From NCBI GenBank assembly GCA_016208305.1, contig JACQYI010000007.1, forward strand, positions 62,001 to 126,000: DNA of 64,000 nucleotides. The letters are read 5' to 3'. Every line of letters begins with the position of its first letter. The stretch's first letter is position 1. Below the pieces are notes generated by a model, which was not told where the DNA came from, ran no database searches, and worked only from the letters and a program-made list of their open reading frames with translations. The DNA is from Oscillatoriophycideae cyanobacterium NC_groundwater_1537_Pr4_S-0.65um_50_18. GTDB taxonomy: Bacteria > Cyanobacteriota > Cyanobacteriia > Elainellales > Elainellaceae. Made by a program: the position numbers and the translations under genes. Positions 1 through 8,976 of the stretch are shown one piece after another.

Positions 1-208
1 CTATCGCTTACCTAACCTTAAAGTGATTGTAAGGTAGGTCATCCCGCACCTTGAAGCATTCTTACAAGAATGCAACAATCGAACAAGCATAAATTAGTTC
101 TTCTCCTCTAGTTTTCCCCGATTATTCTCTGTAGAAGTTACGATGCTTTGGGATCTCAATCCATTTGCACGCTAATACTCACAGTTCGCGCAGGGTTGCA
201 ACCTGTAC

Positions 209-1993
209 TTACATGTGACTAAAATCAGCAGCCGTAATTTGATTGACCCGTACTCCAGATATAGTTGCCAGTTGATCATTTCCAGCACTCACGAGGATGC
301 TGCCGCCGCGTTGAATGATTTTTAAGTCTTTGAAACTCAGTCCTGATGTCAATCCAAGCTTGTCCTGGCGATCGCTAAAATCTTTAATTAGATCCCGCCC
401 CACACCACTTTCTAAGGCAAAAATATCTCGCCCTCGATCGCCCTTCAGCACGTCATTGCCAGTCCCGCCCCAAAGCTGATCATTACCCTTCCCGCCTCGG
501 AGGATGTCATTATCACCCGATCCTGTAAGCTTGTCGTTGCCGTCCAAGCCAAGCAGCGTATCTTTAGCAGCAGTTCCCGTGAGTCTATCGTTGCCAGAAG
601 TTCCTTTGCCACCACGAGTGCCTTGATCTGGAGGCGTGACTGAACCTGGAAGAACAATGTCGCGGAATCCTCCAGTCAATTCATAAGTACTCGGCTTGGA
701 ATCAGGCTCTTTGGGCTGATAAGTGCCGTTGACCAAAACTGCATCATCCAGCAAGATATATTTGCCGCGAGCACCTTCGCCATGAACCCAAAGCTTGTGC
801 TCAGTCGCTAGTCCTCTTGTTTTAACTTGTGTGGAGTATACTCCACCATTGAACTGCTTTGTTGTTTCTTGAACTGGAGTCATTGTAATCACTCCGTTCG
901 CATCAACAGTATATCGACCAACGGTAGTCACCTTAAAATTAACTCCAACCTGGCCGGCAGTAGTCGTATCAGATGCATAAGTACCATTGGGGTTGAACAT
1001 ATAAGCAGTGGTGCCACTGCTTGTAATTGTCCATTCCCCATGCAGCAGAGCCGGATTATTGGCGTTGCCAGGTATCTGCCGAGTTGGCAGACGGTCTTGA
1101 TAGGCATAAATATGATGATAACCAATCGTAGGTTGCCAGTTGAGGGTTGCGATCTGGGTTTGGGCAGTGCTGCCTATGCCATCAGGATCAAAGAATAGAT
1201 TTCCGGTAGTGCTGTCGTAAATGAAGCGATCGTTCGCATCGATCGCCGCTGTTCCTTGACGAAATTGATCAGCCGTAATGTTGGTATTAGGTATGAGTCC
1301 GGTGTTGGCATAGCCAGCAAAATTTATATCAACGACAATGTAATCTCGCGTAATCTCGAAATCGCCAATCTTGTCGATGCCATCAGCAAATAAGTTGTTA
1401 AAGATAAAGAAATCACTGCCAAATCCGCCAACCAGCAGATCTTCACCAACACCACCCACTAAGGCATCTCTACCGGAATCACCTATGACTTCGTCATTAC
1501 CCAAGCCACCATTAATTATGTCATTGCCTTCGTTGCCGAAAAGAAGGTCGTCAGCAGCTTCGCCAGAAATGATGTCATTACCAGAACCACCGTAGACCCA
1601 GTCATACCCTGTGCCAGCGAAAATTTGATCATCCCCCCCATGACCTGATATGACGTCACCATCGTAAGTATGTTGTTCTTGATCAAGTCCGCGCAAAATA
1701 TCATTGCCGCTCGTTCCTTCGATCGTCATAGGTAAAACTCCATCTAGTTGTAAAAAGTTGCCGGGAGCAACCTGGCTGATTACAGAATAGGAGCGAAAAG
1801 GGGAGAAATCGGGAAGTTGAGCAAGTGTGGCAATCTCCTCTACAAAAGGAGTAGAAAATGCATTAGAGCGATCGTGTTTGAGCTTGTTCAGAATTATTAC
1901 TTTGACAGCGAAATATAAGACAGAAATGGGAGCCGAGGCTGCTTGACTGACAAAACTAAGAGGCTGGAATACGGCTAAGGACGGTGAATTCAC
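209..1993 (-). CDS. RTX/hemolysin-type calcium-binding repeat protein, 5' end replaced by IS sequence
   Basis: A 594-residue protein with two blocks of glycine/aspartate-rich RTX nonapeptides (GGxGxDxLxG type), roughly residues 93-180 and 465-530, for example GNEGNDIINGGLGNDEVIG. RTX repeats bind calcium and fold into parallel beta rolls in exported proteins, often type I secretion substrates. Between them, around residues 315-450, is a beta-rich segment of lipocalin-like appearance. The first 18 or so residues are read from the terminal sequence of an IS4-family remnant that starts at 1940, so this start is probably not ancestral. The native N-terminus may be lost, or translation may begin further in, for example at Met89 (MTIEGTSGNDIL). 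No secretion genes are adjacent. RTX assignment is firm; substrate and role are unknown. Confidence 0.8.
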   Translation of the reverse strand: MNSPSLAVFQPLSFVSQAASAPISVLYFAVKVIILNKLKHDRSNAFSTPFVEEIATLAQLPDFSPFRSYSVISQVAPGNFLQLDGVLPMTIEGTSGNDILRGLDQEQHTYDGDVISGHGGDDQIFAGTGYDWVYGGSGNDIISGEAADDLLFGNEGNDIINGGLGNDEVIGDSGRDALVGGVGEDLLVGGFGSDFFIFNNLFADGIDKIGDFEITRDYIVVDINFAGYANTGLIPNTNITADQFRQGTAAIDANDRFIYDSTTGNLFFDPDGIGSTAQTQIATLNWQPTIGYHHIYAYQDRLPTRQIPGNANNPALLHGEWTITSSGTTAYMFNPNGTYASDTTTAGQVGVNFKVTTVGRYTVDANGVITMTPVQETTKQFNGGVYSTQVKTRGLATEHKLWVHGEGARGKYILLDDAVLVNGTYQPKEPDSKPSTYELTGGFRDIVLPGSVTPPDQGTRGGKGTSGNDRLTGTAAKDTLLGLDGNDKLTGSGDNDILRGGKGNDQLWGGTGNDVLKGDRGRDIFALESGVGRDLIKDFSDRQDKLGLTSGLSFKDLKIIQRGGSILVSAGNDQLATISGVRVNQITAADFSHM

Positions 1994-2520
1994 GCTTTAG
2001 AGTATCATCGTATTGTCGCTTGGATGCAATGGCAGGTTGCGGGTCTGGTACAGAGGATAAAAACGGATGAAGCTGAATTTTCCATTGATGCGTGATGGCG
2101 AGGCGAATCCAATTCCAACCTAGCTTGAGATAACTCATGCCGCGATACCAGTGGCTATCGACCTGGCAACGCTTGCCTGATGCCACAACTTGCACCCCTT
2201 GCAATACCAAAAATAACATCGTCAAAGCAATCACTCCGCACAACTGAGACAGGGCAAACTTGTCTCTGAGTCTGGAGGCTTCGAGATTAAATCCGTTGGA
2301 CTTCAAATCCAAAAACGATTCCTCGACCTGAAACCGGAGTCGGTATTGAGCAAAAGTCTGTAAGTTCGTCGGCTCATCGCTGACAATCGTCCAGTCTTCA
2401 TCACTTTGCTTGTCATGGGCAAACGCCAGATAAACGTTGGGGTAGGGTTTCGTTTTGCCGACCGAGATCGCATCTGTGAAGTAAGCCTGTCCGGGCTGCA
2501 ACAGTACTGACGACACTTTG
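1940..2520 (-). mobile_element. IS4-family remnant A, 3' half with one terminal repeat
   Basis: The terminal 17 bases at 1940-1956 (TGCTTGACTGACAAAAC) are identical to the ends found at 51478 and 52773. The following transposase-coding sequence is clearly related to the copy at 52773. The other end is missing: similarity stops near 2520. The element abuts and enters the RTX gene. Confidence 0.75.
1956..2516 (-). pseudogene. IS4-family transposase, C-terminal fragment
   Basis: An open frame of 186 codons equal to the C-terminal part of an IS4-family DDE transposase. The family's Y-(2)-R-(3)-E-(6)-K signature is intact as YRLRFQVEESFLDLK, followed by the hydrophobic ALSQLCGVIALTMLFL stretch. 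The N-terminal half with the first two catalytic aspartates is absent, so it cannot transpose by itself. A second degraded copy lies at 52.8-53.3 kb, where the Y of the signature is H and a stop codon interrupts the frame. Confidence 0.8.
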
Positions 2521-2733
2521 CGCCATGTATACCTTTCAATTTGAGGCTGATGTATACCTTTACTCTGTCAATCCGTTTGGCTGGGCTATTTCCTCGGTAG
2601 TCCAAACTCCGGTTAAAACAATACGTATGAAAAAATCTACTTTTCAAACGGATTCTAACCAACAAGGTCTTGTATCAATTTATGCAACAAAAAAATTGGC
2701 TGATACAAAGTGATGAATACTGACGGAAGCTGA

Positions 2734-2870
2734 GTGCATCTCGTCGTTAGAGGAGCAGATATTTTGAGTGATGAGAGAGTGGGATAATGATGGAGCGAAC
2801 AATAGCGATCGCATCATCCCAACCTCCCACTCTCGTAACATTTGGAGGCTCCCCCAACGGCTAGATGCAC
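2734..2870. repeat. imperfect long inverted repeat, MITE-like
   Basis: Ends GTGCATCT and AGATGCAC are inverted, and the similarity continues inward through GGAGC and GAGAGTGGGA-type blocks towards a centre near 2800. The whole 137-bp unit could fold as a long imperfect hairpin. It sits in the 427-bp gap between the IS4 remnant and the gene starting at 2948. A smaller inverted pair, TTGTATCA/TGATACAA, lies at 2670-2677 and 2701-2708. No transposase frame is inside. Confidence 0.5.
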
Positions 2871-2947
2871 CCCGGAATCTCGTATTCTGTTGATTGCCCA
2901 TGAGCGATCGCACTGGAATCGTATGTTTGTTTTGCAGGTGCTTACTC

Positions 2948-3538
2948 ATGTCTAAAATGCAAATTCTGAAGCCGTTAAGCTGTATCTTGACGGTAGCTCT
3001 AGTCACAACTACGACGCCACCTGTGCCTGCCCAAACGAATCCCTACCGGGTCACTTGTCAAACAATGGTTTCTCTGGGTCAGGGAGTGAGTTTGACCTAC
3101 CGACTGGCGGGCAGCCTGCCGGAGACCCCTGCGGCAGAAATTCCTCAAAACCCAGTTGCAACACCCTTGACCCTAACGGTGCAGTGGCAAGGTCAAAATG
3201 GTCGCATTCAAACCTTGCTCAATGCTTCTGCTTTGAGTAATTATGAGCAGTTGGCTCCCGATGCTGACTATTCTCAACTGCCCTTTGAAGAACCTTTTCG
3301 CGCTCAGCCCAACAAAGCCGATCGCCTGTACGGGACACCCGCTTCGGTGCATGGAATCTATGTCAGTCTGCGTCCCACCAGCGGACAGCCCCAGCAGATG
3401 CAGACTGTCCACTATTTACGCCCTGGGGAGTACGTGCGCTCAATGGTGGGTACCTGCCAGACTGAAAATGCTGATCTTGACAGGGCTATTGACGAGCAGT
3501 TGACACGGTTACAAGGACGACTCCAGGCGAAAGACTGA
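2948..3538 (+). CDS. secreted protein of unknown function, upstream half of a split GUN4-domain protein
   Basis: Starts at the ATG at 2948, which directly precedes a signal peptide (MSKMQILKPLSCILTVALV, cleavage likely after VPAQ). An upstream in-frame ATG at 2894 would put hydrophilic and Cys-rich residues before it. The exported part is about 170 residues with two cysteines (VTCQTM and GTCQTE) and no catalytic motif I recognise. It ends GRLQAKD followed by TGA, and the same frame then continues into a GUN4 domain. That stop falls where GUN4 proteins normally have tryptophan (xxW-x-AD-x-ET), so the original protein was probably a signal peptide, this domain and GUN4 in one chain. Confidence 0.65.
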   Translation: MSKMQILKPLSCILTVALVTTTTPPVPAQTNPYRVTCQTMVSLGQGVSLTYRLAGSLPETPAAEIPQNPVATPLTLTVQWQGQNGRIQTLLNASALSNYEQLAPDADYSQLPFEEPFRAQPNKADRLYGTPASVHGIYVSLRPTSGQPQQMQTVHYLRPGEYVRSMVGTCQTENADLDRAIDEQLTRLQGRLQAKD

Positions 3539-3565
3539 GCCGCTGCCGATAGAGAAACTCGGCGG

Positions 3566-4036
3566 TTGCTTGCCCCAGAGTCGGCTTCACTGCCGCCGTT
3601 TAATTCAGTATTTCTGTCGCCGGAGCGGATTCGTGCCATTGACCAGATGTGGCTAACGGCCAGCAATGGACGGTTTGGACTCAGTGTTCAGTTGCGTCTT
3701 TGGCAGGAGGCACTGGCTGATCACCCTAACAATAATGAAGCGGCTGTCAATGCCTTTCGCGATCGCGTCGGCTGGAAAATCGCGGCTCCTCGCGCTGAGG
3801 TTGACTTTATCAGCAGTGACTGGTTGAATGAGTCGGAGCTGACCTACGCCTTGCAGGCTCCGGAGGGACATTTGCCCTGGGGTGGAGTGTCAGATGAGGT
3901 GGTGCAGTCGGTTGCTGTTCCACCGCCAGGGGTACATTGTGGCAGCTGTACTGTCGATGCTATGCAGCTTCGCAACGAACGCTTCTATCGCTACATTCCT
4001 CAACTGATGGAACAGGTGAAGTTGTCTTTAGACTGA
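3566..4036 (+). CDS. GUN4-domain segment, separated from its 5' half by an in-frame TGA
   Basis: The frame is open from 3539, directly after the TGA at 3536-3538, and reads AAADRETRRLLAPESASLP, the first helix of a GUN4 domain. The domain core follows: ERIRAIDQMWLTASNGRFGLSVQ, then FRDRVGWK and TYALQAPEGHLPWG. GUN4 domains bind protoporphyrin or Mg-protoporphyrin in chlorophyll synthesis; GUN4-fused proteins of other architecture are common in cyanobacteria and often of unknown role. No good ribosome site precedes the TTG at 3566, so independent translation is doubtful. It would be made only by TGA readthrough or if the TGA is a sequencing error. Confidence 0.65.
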   Translation: MLAPESASLPPFNSVFLSPERIRAIDQMWLTASNGRFGLSVQLRLWQEALADHPNNNEAAVNAFRDRVGWKIAAPRAEVDFISSDWLNESELTYALQAPEGHLPWGGVSDEVVQSVAVPPPGVHCGSCTVDAMQLRNERFYRYIPQLMEQVKLSLD

Positions 4037-4081
4037 TCGGTATCTCAGACTTCGGAATCGTTCCAGATACTGCCCTAGAGG

Positions 4082-4441
4082 ATGACTGAATTACAGCACA
4101 ACCGAACATTGCCGCTCGATCGCATTTCTGAAGCTGTAATATCCTCAGCGCAAGGGCAGTGGCAATCGGGATTAGATACCCTGGATGCAGAAATGCATAT
4201 TCTTGGCAGCTTAGCTTTTGCCTATCAATCCCGATAGGAAGATATCTCAAGTGAATGGATGGCAGAACAACCCAATACACGCCTCAATACACGCCAAGTG
4301 GTACGCCGCATTTCAAGTACCTTCTGGTTCTTTCGAGAAATTCTTCCCTATGGTGAGGATTGCGTCATTATTGGCATAGAGAGTTTGCGGAATCGATTCA
4401 TCACAAAACTACGATCGCTCTATAAACCATACGAGCTTTAG
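4082..4441 (+). pseudogene. WYL-domain transcriptional regulator, broken C-terminal fragment
   Basis: Reads MTELQHNRTLPLDRI, then LAFAYQSR, an in-frame TAG, and in the same frame EDISSEWMAEQPNTR and ISSTFWFFREILPYGEDCVI, ending KLRSLYKPYEL. The order and wording match the C-terminal part of cyanobacterial WYL-domain regulators, where a lysine codon normally stands at the TAG. The N-terminal helix-turn-helix half is absent. It is a relic of a DNA-binding regulator. Confidence 0.65.
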
Positions 4442-4574
4442 ACCTGATTTCTGCTCACCCCACATCAATAATTTAATGCATTACCAATAACTCTTGCGAC
4501 AGAACCCTGTCCGAAAATCGGGAGTCATTTCAGTCGTGTTTCAATATGGCATCCATTTCGAAAAGCTATGCCAA

Positions 4575-5708
4575 TTAATTAGGGATATGTTTCTGAAGCA
4601 GCTGCAGCAATTCTATGGAATCTGGAGGTTTGATCAAAAATTCAGTTGCGCCAACCATTTTGGCACGTATGCGATCGATTGAAGAGTTCTTCCCCGTGAG
4701 GATAATAATGGGGGTCTTTTCAAACACAGGTGTATCTCGCAAAAATTTGCAGATACTATAACCGTCAGCATTGGGCAAAAGGAGATCCAATAAGATGAGA
4801 TCGGGTTTATGCTCAATGAGTTGAGTAAACCCTCTCATGGGTTCCTGAATACTCAATACCTGATAGCCTTCAGGCGCTAAGATTTTTTTCAAACTGTGAG
4901 CGATTACAGGGCTATCATCAATGCAAGCAATGAGGGGAGTTCTGCTCCTCGATTGTAAGACTGGTCGATCGGGCAGGGTGCTCGTCTCTGACAAAGGCAA
5001 TTTAACCGTTGATAAAGACAAATCTGGGATGGTTTGAAACTCTAACGCTCTCTGCTGCGCCAAGGGAACCAGATCTTGAGCCACTTCTACGACTGATTTA
5101 CCTAGCTCCCCAGCGAGATCCCAAAGGGTAAATTGACCGTTCAGATAAGGCTCTAAAATCGGCAGGGTTTGAGAAGAGGCAAGACCCTTTAAAGTGGGCG
5201 AAAGGGTTGGGCTGAGATAGCCTAAATTAGCAGACTGCCACTGTCGCTGTAGTTGAGCCACTCGCGTTTGAATACTACGCATTTCCAAGAATGATAATGC
5301 GACAGTTTGGAAATTACGCGCTGTAGCCGTTGAGTTAGGTTTATGGCTCTCTTTAAAGTCTGTACATAAACTCAGCTCAAATAAACATTCTTGAAAAATG
5401 CTACGAATAATCAATTTAGCCCGAACTAAGCTCAGTTGTTCCTGCTTAATGCCTTGCTCCAAGAGCCTCAGTTGCCAATCTGGGTGATTGAGAAGCTCTA
5501 GAGCCTCAGATCTCCAATCCCATCTGGGGCAATGCTGTTTCAATGCTCGATCCCACCGTCGTATCGGGTGAGATTCATCTGAAGCATAAACGACCTGTCC
5601 ATTCACAAGGGAAAGATCCCAAGTAACGGTATGAGCGTCCAGAATCAGATTCGCATTAGTATATCTATTAGAATGCTCTAGGATTTTAATCAGTTTTGTG
5701 GGTAACAT
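4575..5708 (-). CDS. PatA/PixG-like response regulator
   Basis: A 377-residue protein. Residues 1-120 form a DUF4388/PATAN-type N-terminal domain (TWDLSLVNGQVVYASDE, LELLNHPDWQL), the middle carries a helical region, and residues about 255-377 form a CheY-like receiver. The receiver has acidic residues in IACIDDSPVI, the phospho-acceptor Asp in LILLDLLLPNADG, and the conserved Lys in FLIKPPD. PatA-family regulators work with chemotaxis-like kinases in cyanobacterial phototaxis or heterocyst patterning. It is transcribed away from the CheA cluster that begins 1.7 kb to the right and is a plausible extra phosphoacceptor for that CheA. Confidence 0.85.
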   Translation of the reverse strand: MLPTKLIKILEHSNRYTNANLILDAHTVTWDLSLVNGQVVYASDESHPIRRWDRALKQHCPRWDWRSEALELLNHPDWQLRLLEQGIKQEQLSLVRAKLIIRSIFQECLFELSLCTDFKESHKPNSTATARNFQTVALSFLEMRSIQTRVAQLQRQWQSANLGYLSPTLSPTLKGLASSQTLPILEPYLNGQFTLWDLAGELGKSVVEVAQDLVPLAQQRALEFQTIPDLSLSTVKLPLSETSTLPDRPVLQSRSRTPLIACIDDSPVIAHSLKKILAPEGYQVLSIQEPMRGFTQLIEHKPDLILLDLLLPNADGYSICKFLRDTPVFEKTPIIILTGKNSSIDRIRAKMVGATEFLIKPPDSIELLQLLQKHIPN

Positions 5709-7084
5709 CAGTTAGAGGCAAAATTTGACTTATTGACTTTTAGAAATCCAACGTCAATTGCAAAAAAGGGGCTTCAGGATTTCACCCCTCTATTCTTCAA
5801 ATCATCTTTAATTTAATTAAATTTCAAAATAACTTTAAAAATTCTGCGATGCAGAGTCAAGATATAAATTTTTTTAAATATTTTATCAGCCCACAAAATG
5901 AATATAACACAATGCAATTGAACTATTATTTTCGATAACAAAAGCGCTTCCTATATATTTTCTAGCATTCCTCAAAGAATCAGGACAAATTAAAGAAATA
6001 GTGCACTATCAGCATCAGCTCTCAGCTAAGAGCAGGCATCAATGCTTCTTGCAACTCAAATACGATCGCTACAGATCAGATTCATGAGTGGTTTAAACCT
6101 GTCATTCATCTATCAAAACTGTCCCTAAAGCATCGGCCTATTTGCTGAAACTCAGCATCGATCTATGAAGTAACTACCCGAATGCAACTTCATTCTTTAG
6201 ACTCATCAACCGTAAAAATCAGCCAACAAACAGTATTACTTAATTTTATTTGAGAGGTTGGTGAATTTTTAGTAAAGGTTGAATAATTCTGTTGCGTTCG
6301 TTCAAAAAGTTTTAGATCATTCTGGGCAGTACAGGAAGGAAATCGAATATTGTAAATAAAAGTTTCGTATTTCCTGTTTCGGATTTAAAGGCATTGCTTA
6401 AATAGTAAGAGGGATCTTCTGTAACCCTAAATTCCTGGACAGATGATCTTTTATTGATGGTTCATGGATGTTTCATTGATGACTTCCATGATTCGCCTAA
6501 AGAAACGTATGGATCAGGGCTGCTTTATCTCTACCTTTGACTTATTAGGCAATTTTTAACTGACTCTTACTTAAAATTAGGTTTAACAGTGCAGGTCTCA
6601 GCGCTGAGACCAACTCAATCAGTAGTGTTTTTCAATTTATTTCTGACTAAGCCAATTCAATTAATTTTTTAACCCTTGATTCTCTAGGGCAATGTTTCAG
6701 TTTGGAGCGCATGATAAAGGTTTTGCAACGGAATTCACAAACTTGTGGGGTGGAGCAATAATTTGCCGCGAAGATCAATACCTTACATGTCGCAAGTATT
6801 CGATTTTATTCAATCCACAATCCTAAACAGCTTTAGGATTCAAGGAAATCATGTAGTTGATCCATCAGTGGAATTCTGCGTGCCATGCTCTGCTTACAGA
6901 AATTTTTGTTTGCATAAGCCACGCCAAAGAGTGTGAGTGTCTCACGCACGCGAGCAAGATGTCAGCGCAAAGAACTCGCTCCGCGTTTCTGGTATGTCGT
7001 GGGGCTTTACGCACTGTAGCTAACCCATATGACAACCGCCGTAATTCTCGTTAACCATCTCCAACCAATAGTGACTAACAAACG
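5709..7084. other. long AT-rich gene-free interval between divergent units
   Basis: No convincing gene in 1.4 kb: only short frames without family features. It separates the PatA-like regulator (leftward) from the MCP-cheA unit (rightward) and must hold both promoters. The only strong structure I see is the 18-bp palindrome at 6594-6611. The right part leads into the cheA relic at 7085. Confidence 0.6.
6594..6611. promoter_or_regulatory. perfect 18-bp palindrome, candidate operator
   Basis: GGTCTCAGCGCTGAGACC is a perfect uninterrupted palindrome within AT-rich DNA. It has no spacer and no T-run, so an operator for a dimeric regulator is more likely than a terminator. The target gene is unclear because it lies far from either flanking start. 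Confidence 0.4.
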
Positions 7085-7283
7085 AATCATGATGATCAAG
7101 GACGATGAGCACCGGAATCTGCACAACGCTTCTAGAGACGAGCAATTGCAAAAGCTGGGAAGTAGTTTGCTACCCCTAGAGGAGCATCCTGATGAGGCCC
7201 CAGCCAATTGAAGGCGTTGTGTAAAGACTCCAAGCGTGTGAGAACGAGTTAACGCTGGAGTTGAGCAACTATGGTGTGCAGTG
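7085..7283 (+). pseudogene. relic of a cheA 5' end (first Hpt domain)
   Basis: From the ATG at 7088 the frame gives MMIKDDEHRNLHNASRDEQL and then GSSLLPLEEHPDEA. This aligns with the start of the intact cheA at 8977 (MMIEDDELRNLYKASSEERL). After a stop and an internal deletion, the DNA resumes similarity to the later part of the same domain (GAGGGCGTTGT and GTTAACGCTGG-type words). The phosphorylatable HSLKG segment is deleted. It is a decayed partial duplicate lying 150-350 bp before the first MCP gene. Confidence 0.7.
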
Positions 7284-7430
7284 AGTCTCGAGGAATTGAA
7301 CGGAGTGCCGGGTTGAAGCCCCTGCCTAGAAGCGTAGCCCTTATACGCTTGTTCACAACCGATTGACGACTGCCATAGCACGATCGAGCATTAATCCAAT
7401 TCAAGTCATCACTCGAATGTAGCGGAAACC

Positions 7431-8888
7431 ATGAAGAAGTTTAATAATTTAAAGCTCAAGACACAGATCGCCATCGGTTATCTCGTCCCCATTAGTCTCT
7501 TTTTGACCTTGGACGTATTTGCCTATAGAAACAATGTGCAAAGGGCAGCAACACAGAAAGAATACGATCGTGTTGTCCTGCTGGGTCAAACACTCAACGA
7601 TATAGGTTTATCTTCGGGAAACATTCTTCGTGCGGTGCGGGGCTATGGTCTTGACCCTACGAGCAAAAGGCTGCGAACGACAAAGACGACGGTTGAGCAA
7701 GAAGAGAAGGCATATGAAGAAGCCATTTCAACATTAAACACGCTGATTCCAGAAGCTAACCAATCAGAGGACATCAAAGCGCTGGTTAAAGAATCTAAGC
7801 GAGTGATCGACGAAGTTACTGAAAGCTACACGCTCATGCAAACTGGGCAACTTGCTCAAGGGATTGCAGGAGTCAATGAGGTGGTGTTTAGAACCACTGA
7901 AGACCTCCGTATCAAGCTGGAAGACCAGAATGAAGAAGCAGCAAAGAAACTACAAACAGCCGACCATGCAGCAGCCGACTTTTTGACGCACTTACTCATT
8001 GTGGGCACTATTCTAGTTACCATGTCTTCGGTTGTGTTGGGCTGGTTGATTACAACCTTGATGACAACCAAGCTTCAGCAAGCTGCCTACAACCTTACCT
8101 CCTCCTCGAATGAACTGGTGGCAACCATGGATGAGCAGGAGCAAGTTGCCAGCCAACAAGCAGCAGCGATGAATGAAACGACCACGACGATGAGTGAACT
8201 GGAGGCCTCTTGCCAACAAGCGGCTGAGCAGGCTAAAGCAGCGGTTATGGCCGCTAGCTATGCTCTGGAATCGGTAACACAGGGGAGTCAGGCTGTGGGA
8301 CAAACACAAGAAGGCATCCTGACGCTTGAACGAAAGGTAGCGGCGATCGCTGAACAAATCATTCATCTCAGCGCTCAAGCCAAGCAAATTGGCAGCATCT
8401 CTCAACTTGTTTCTGACTTAGCCAGCCAAACCAATATGCTCGCCCTTAATTCCGCTGTAGAAGCAAATCGAGCCGGAGAACATGGTAAGGGTTTTACAAT
8501 TGTGGCAACCGAAATTCGTAAACTCGCGGATCAGAGCCAACAATCGGCTGAGAAAATTAAAACCCTTGTCGTTGGCATTCAGAAGGCGGTTAACTCTGCT
8601 GTAATGGCAACCGATGAAGGCAGCAAAACAGCAAAGCAAGGGGTGCAAATCGCTCAAACAACTGATCAAGCCTTTGTAGGAGTGAGAGAGGCCGTAGACC
8701 AAGTAGTGTTGAACAATCAGCAAGTGTCGTTGAACCTGAAGCAGCAGGTGGATGCTATTCGGCAAGTGATGCAAGCAATGGATGTCATTAACCATGGAGC
8801 CAAAGAAACGGCGGTAGGCTTAATCCAAACGAAAGAAGGTAGCCAACGACTGAACCAAACAGCTCTGATATTAAAGGAAATTGTGTAG
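7431..8888 (+). CDS. methyl-accepting chemotaxis protein
   Basis: A 485-residue chemoreceptor: short cytoplasmic N-terminus, TM1 about residues 13-31, a periplasmic four-helix-bundle-type sensor region, TM2 about 183-208, then the signalling coiled coil. The hairpin tip that contacts CheA and CheW is clear around residues 325-365 ([36 protein letters not shown]). No canonical HAMP domain is evident between TM2 and the signalling part. It is the first gene of the chemotaxis unit, 88 bp before cheA. Its signalling half is closely related to the MCP at 16480, so the two probably feed the same kinase. Confidence 0.93.
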   Translation: MKKFNNLKLKTQIAIGYLVPISLFLTLDVFAYRNNVQRAATQKEYDRVVLLGQTLNDIGLSSGNILRAVRGYGLDPTSKRLRTTKTTVEQEEKAYEEAISTLNTLIPEANQSEDIKALVKESKRVIDEVTESYTLMQTGQLAQGIAGVNEVVFRTTEDLRIKLEDQNEEAAKKLQTADHAAADFLTHLLIVGTILVTMSSVVLGWLITTLMTTKLQQAAYNLTSSSNELVATMDEQEQVASQQAAAMNETTTTMSELEASCQQAAEQAKAAVMAASYALESVTQGSQAVGQTQEGILTLERKVAAIAEQIIHLSAQAKQIGSISQLVSDLASQTNMLALNSAVEANRAGEHGKGFTIVATEIRKLADQSQQSAEKIKTLVVGIQKAVNSAVMATDEGSKTAKQGVQIAQTTDQAFVGVREAVDQVVLNNQQVSLNLKQQVDAIRQVMQAMDVINHGAKETAVGLIQTKEGSQRLNQTALILKEIV

Positions 8889-8976
8889 CCGAGCTGCTCT
8901 AGGTGGAAGTCTGCAGTCGTAATTAATTCGAACGCCTCATAGCAATTTCTGGACGGTAACAGGTTAATAACACATC

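Noticed and set aside
827-1198. Open frame opposite the RTX gene, and many similar ones opposite other genes
   Set aside because: They overlap strongly supported genes on the other strand and contain no family motifs; they follow from codon bias of the real gene.
5709-7084. Search for a CheY-like or small RNA gene in the large gap before the MCP
   Set aside because: No frame with receiver motifs and no convincing structured RNA could be seen by eye; only the palindrome and the cheA relic are supportable.
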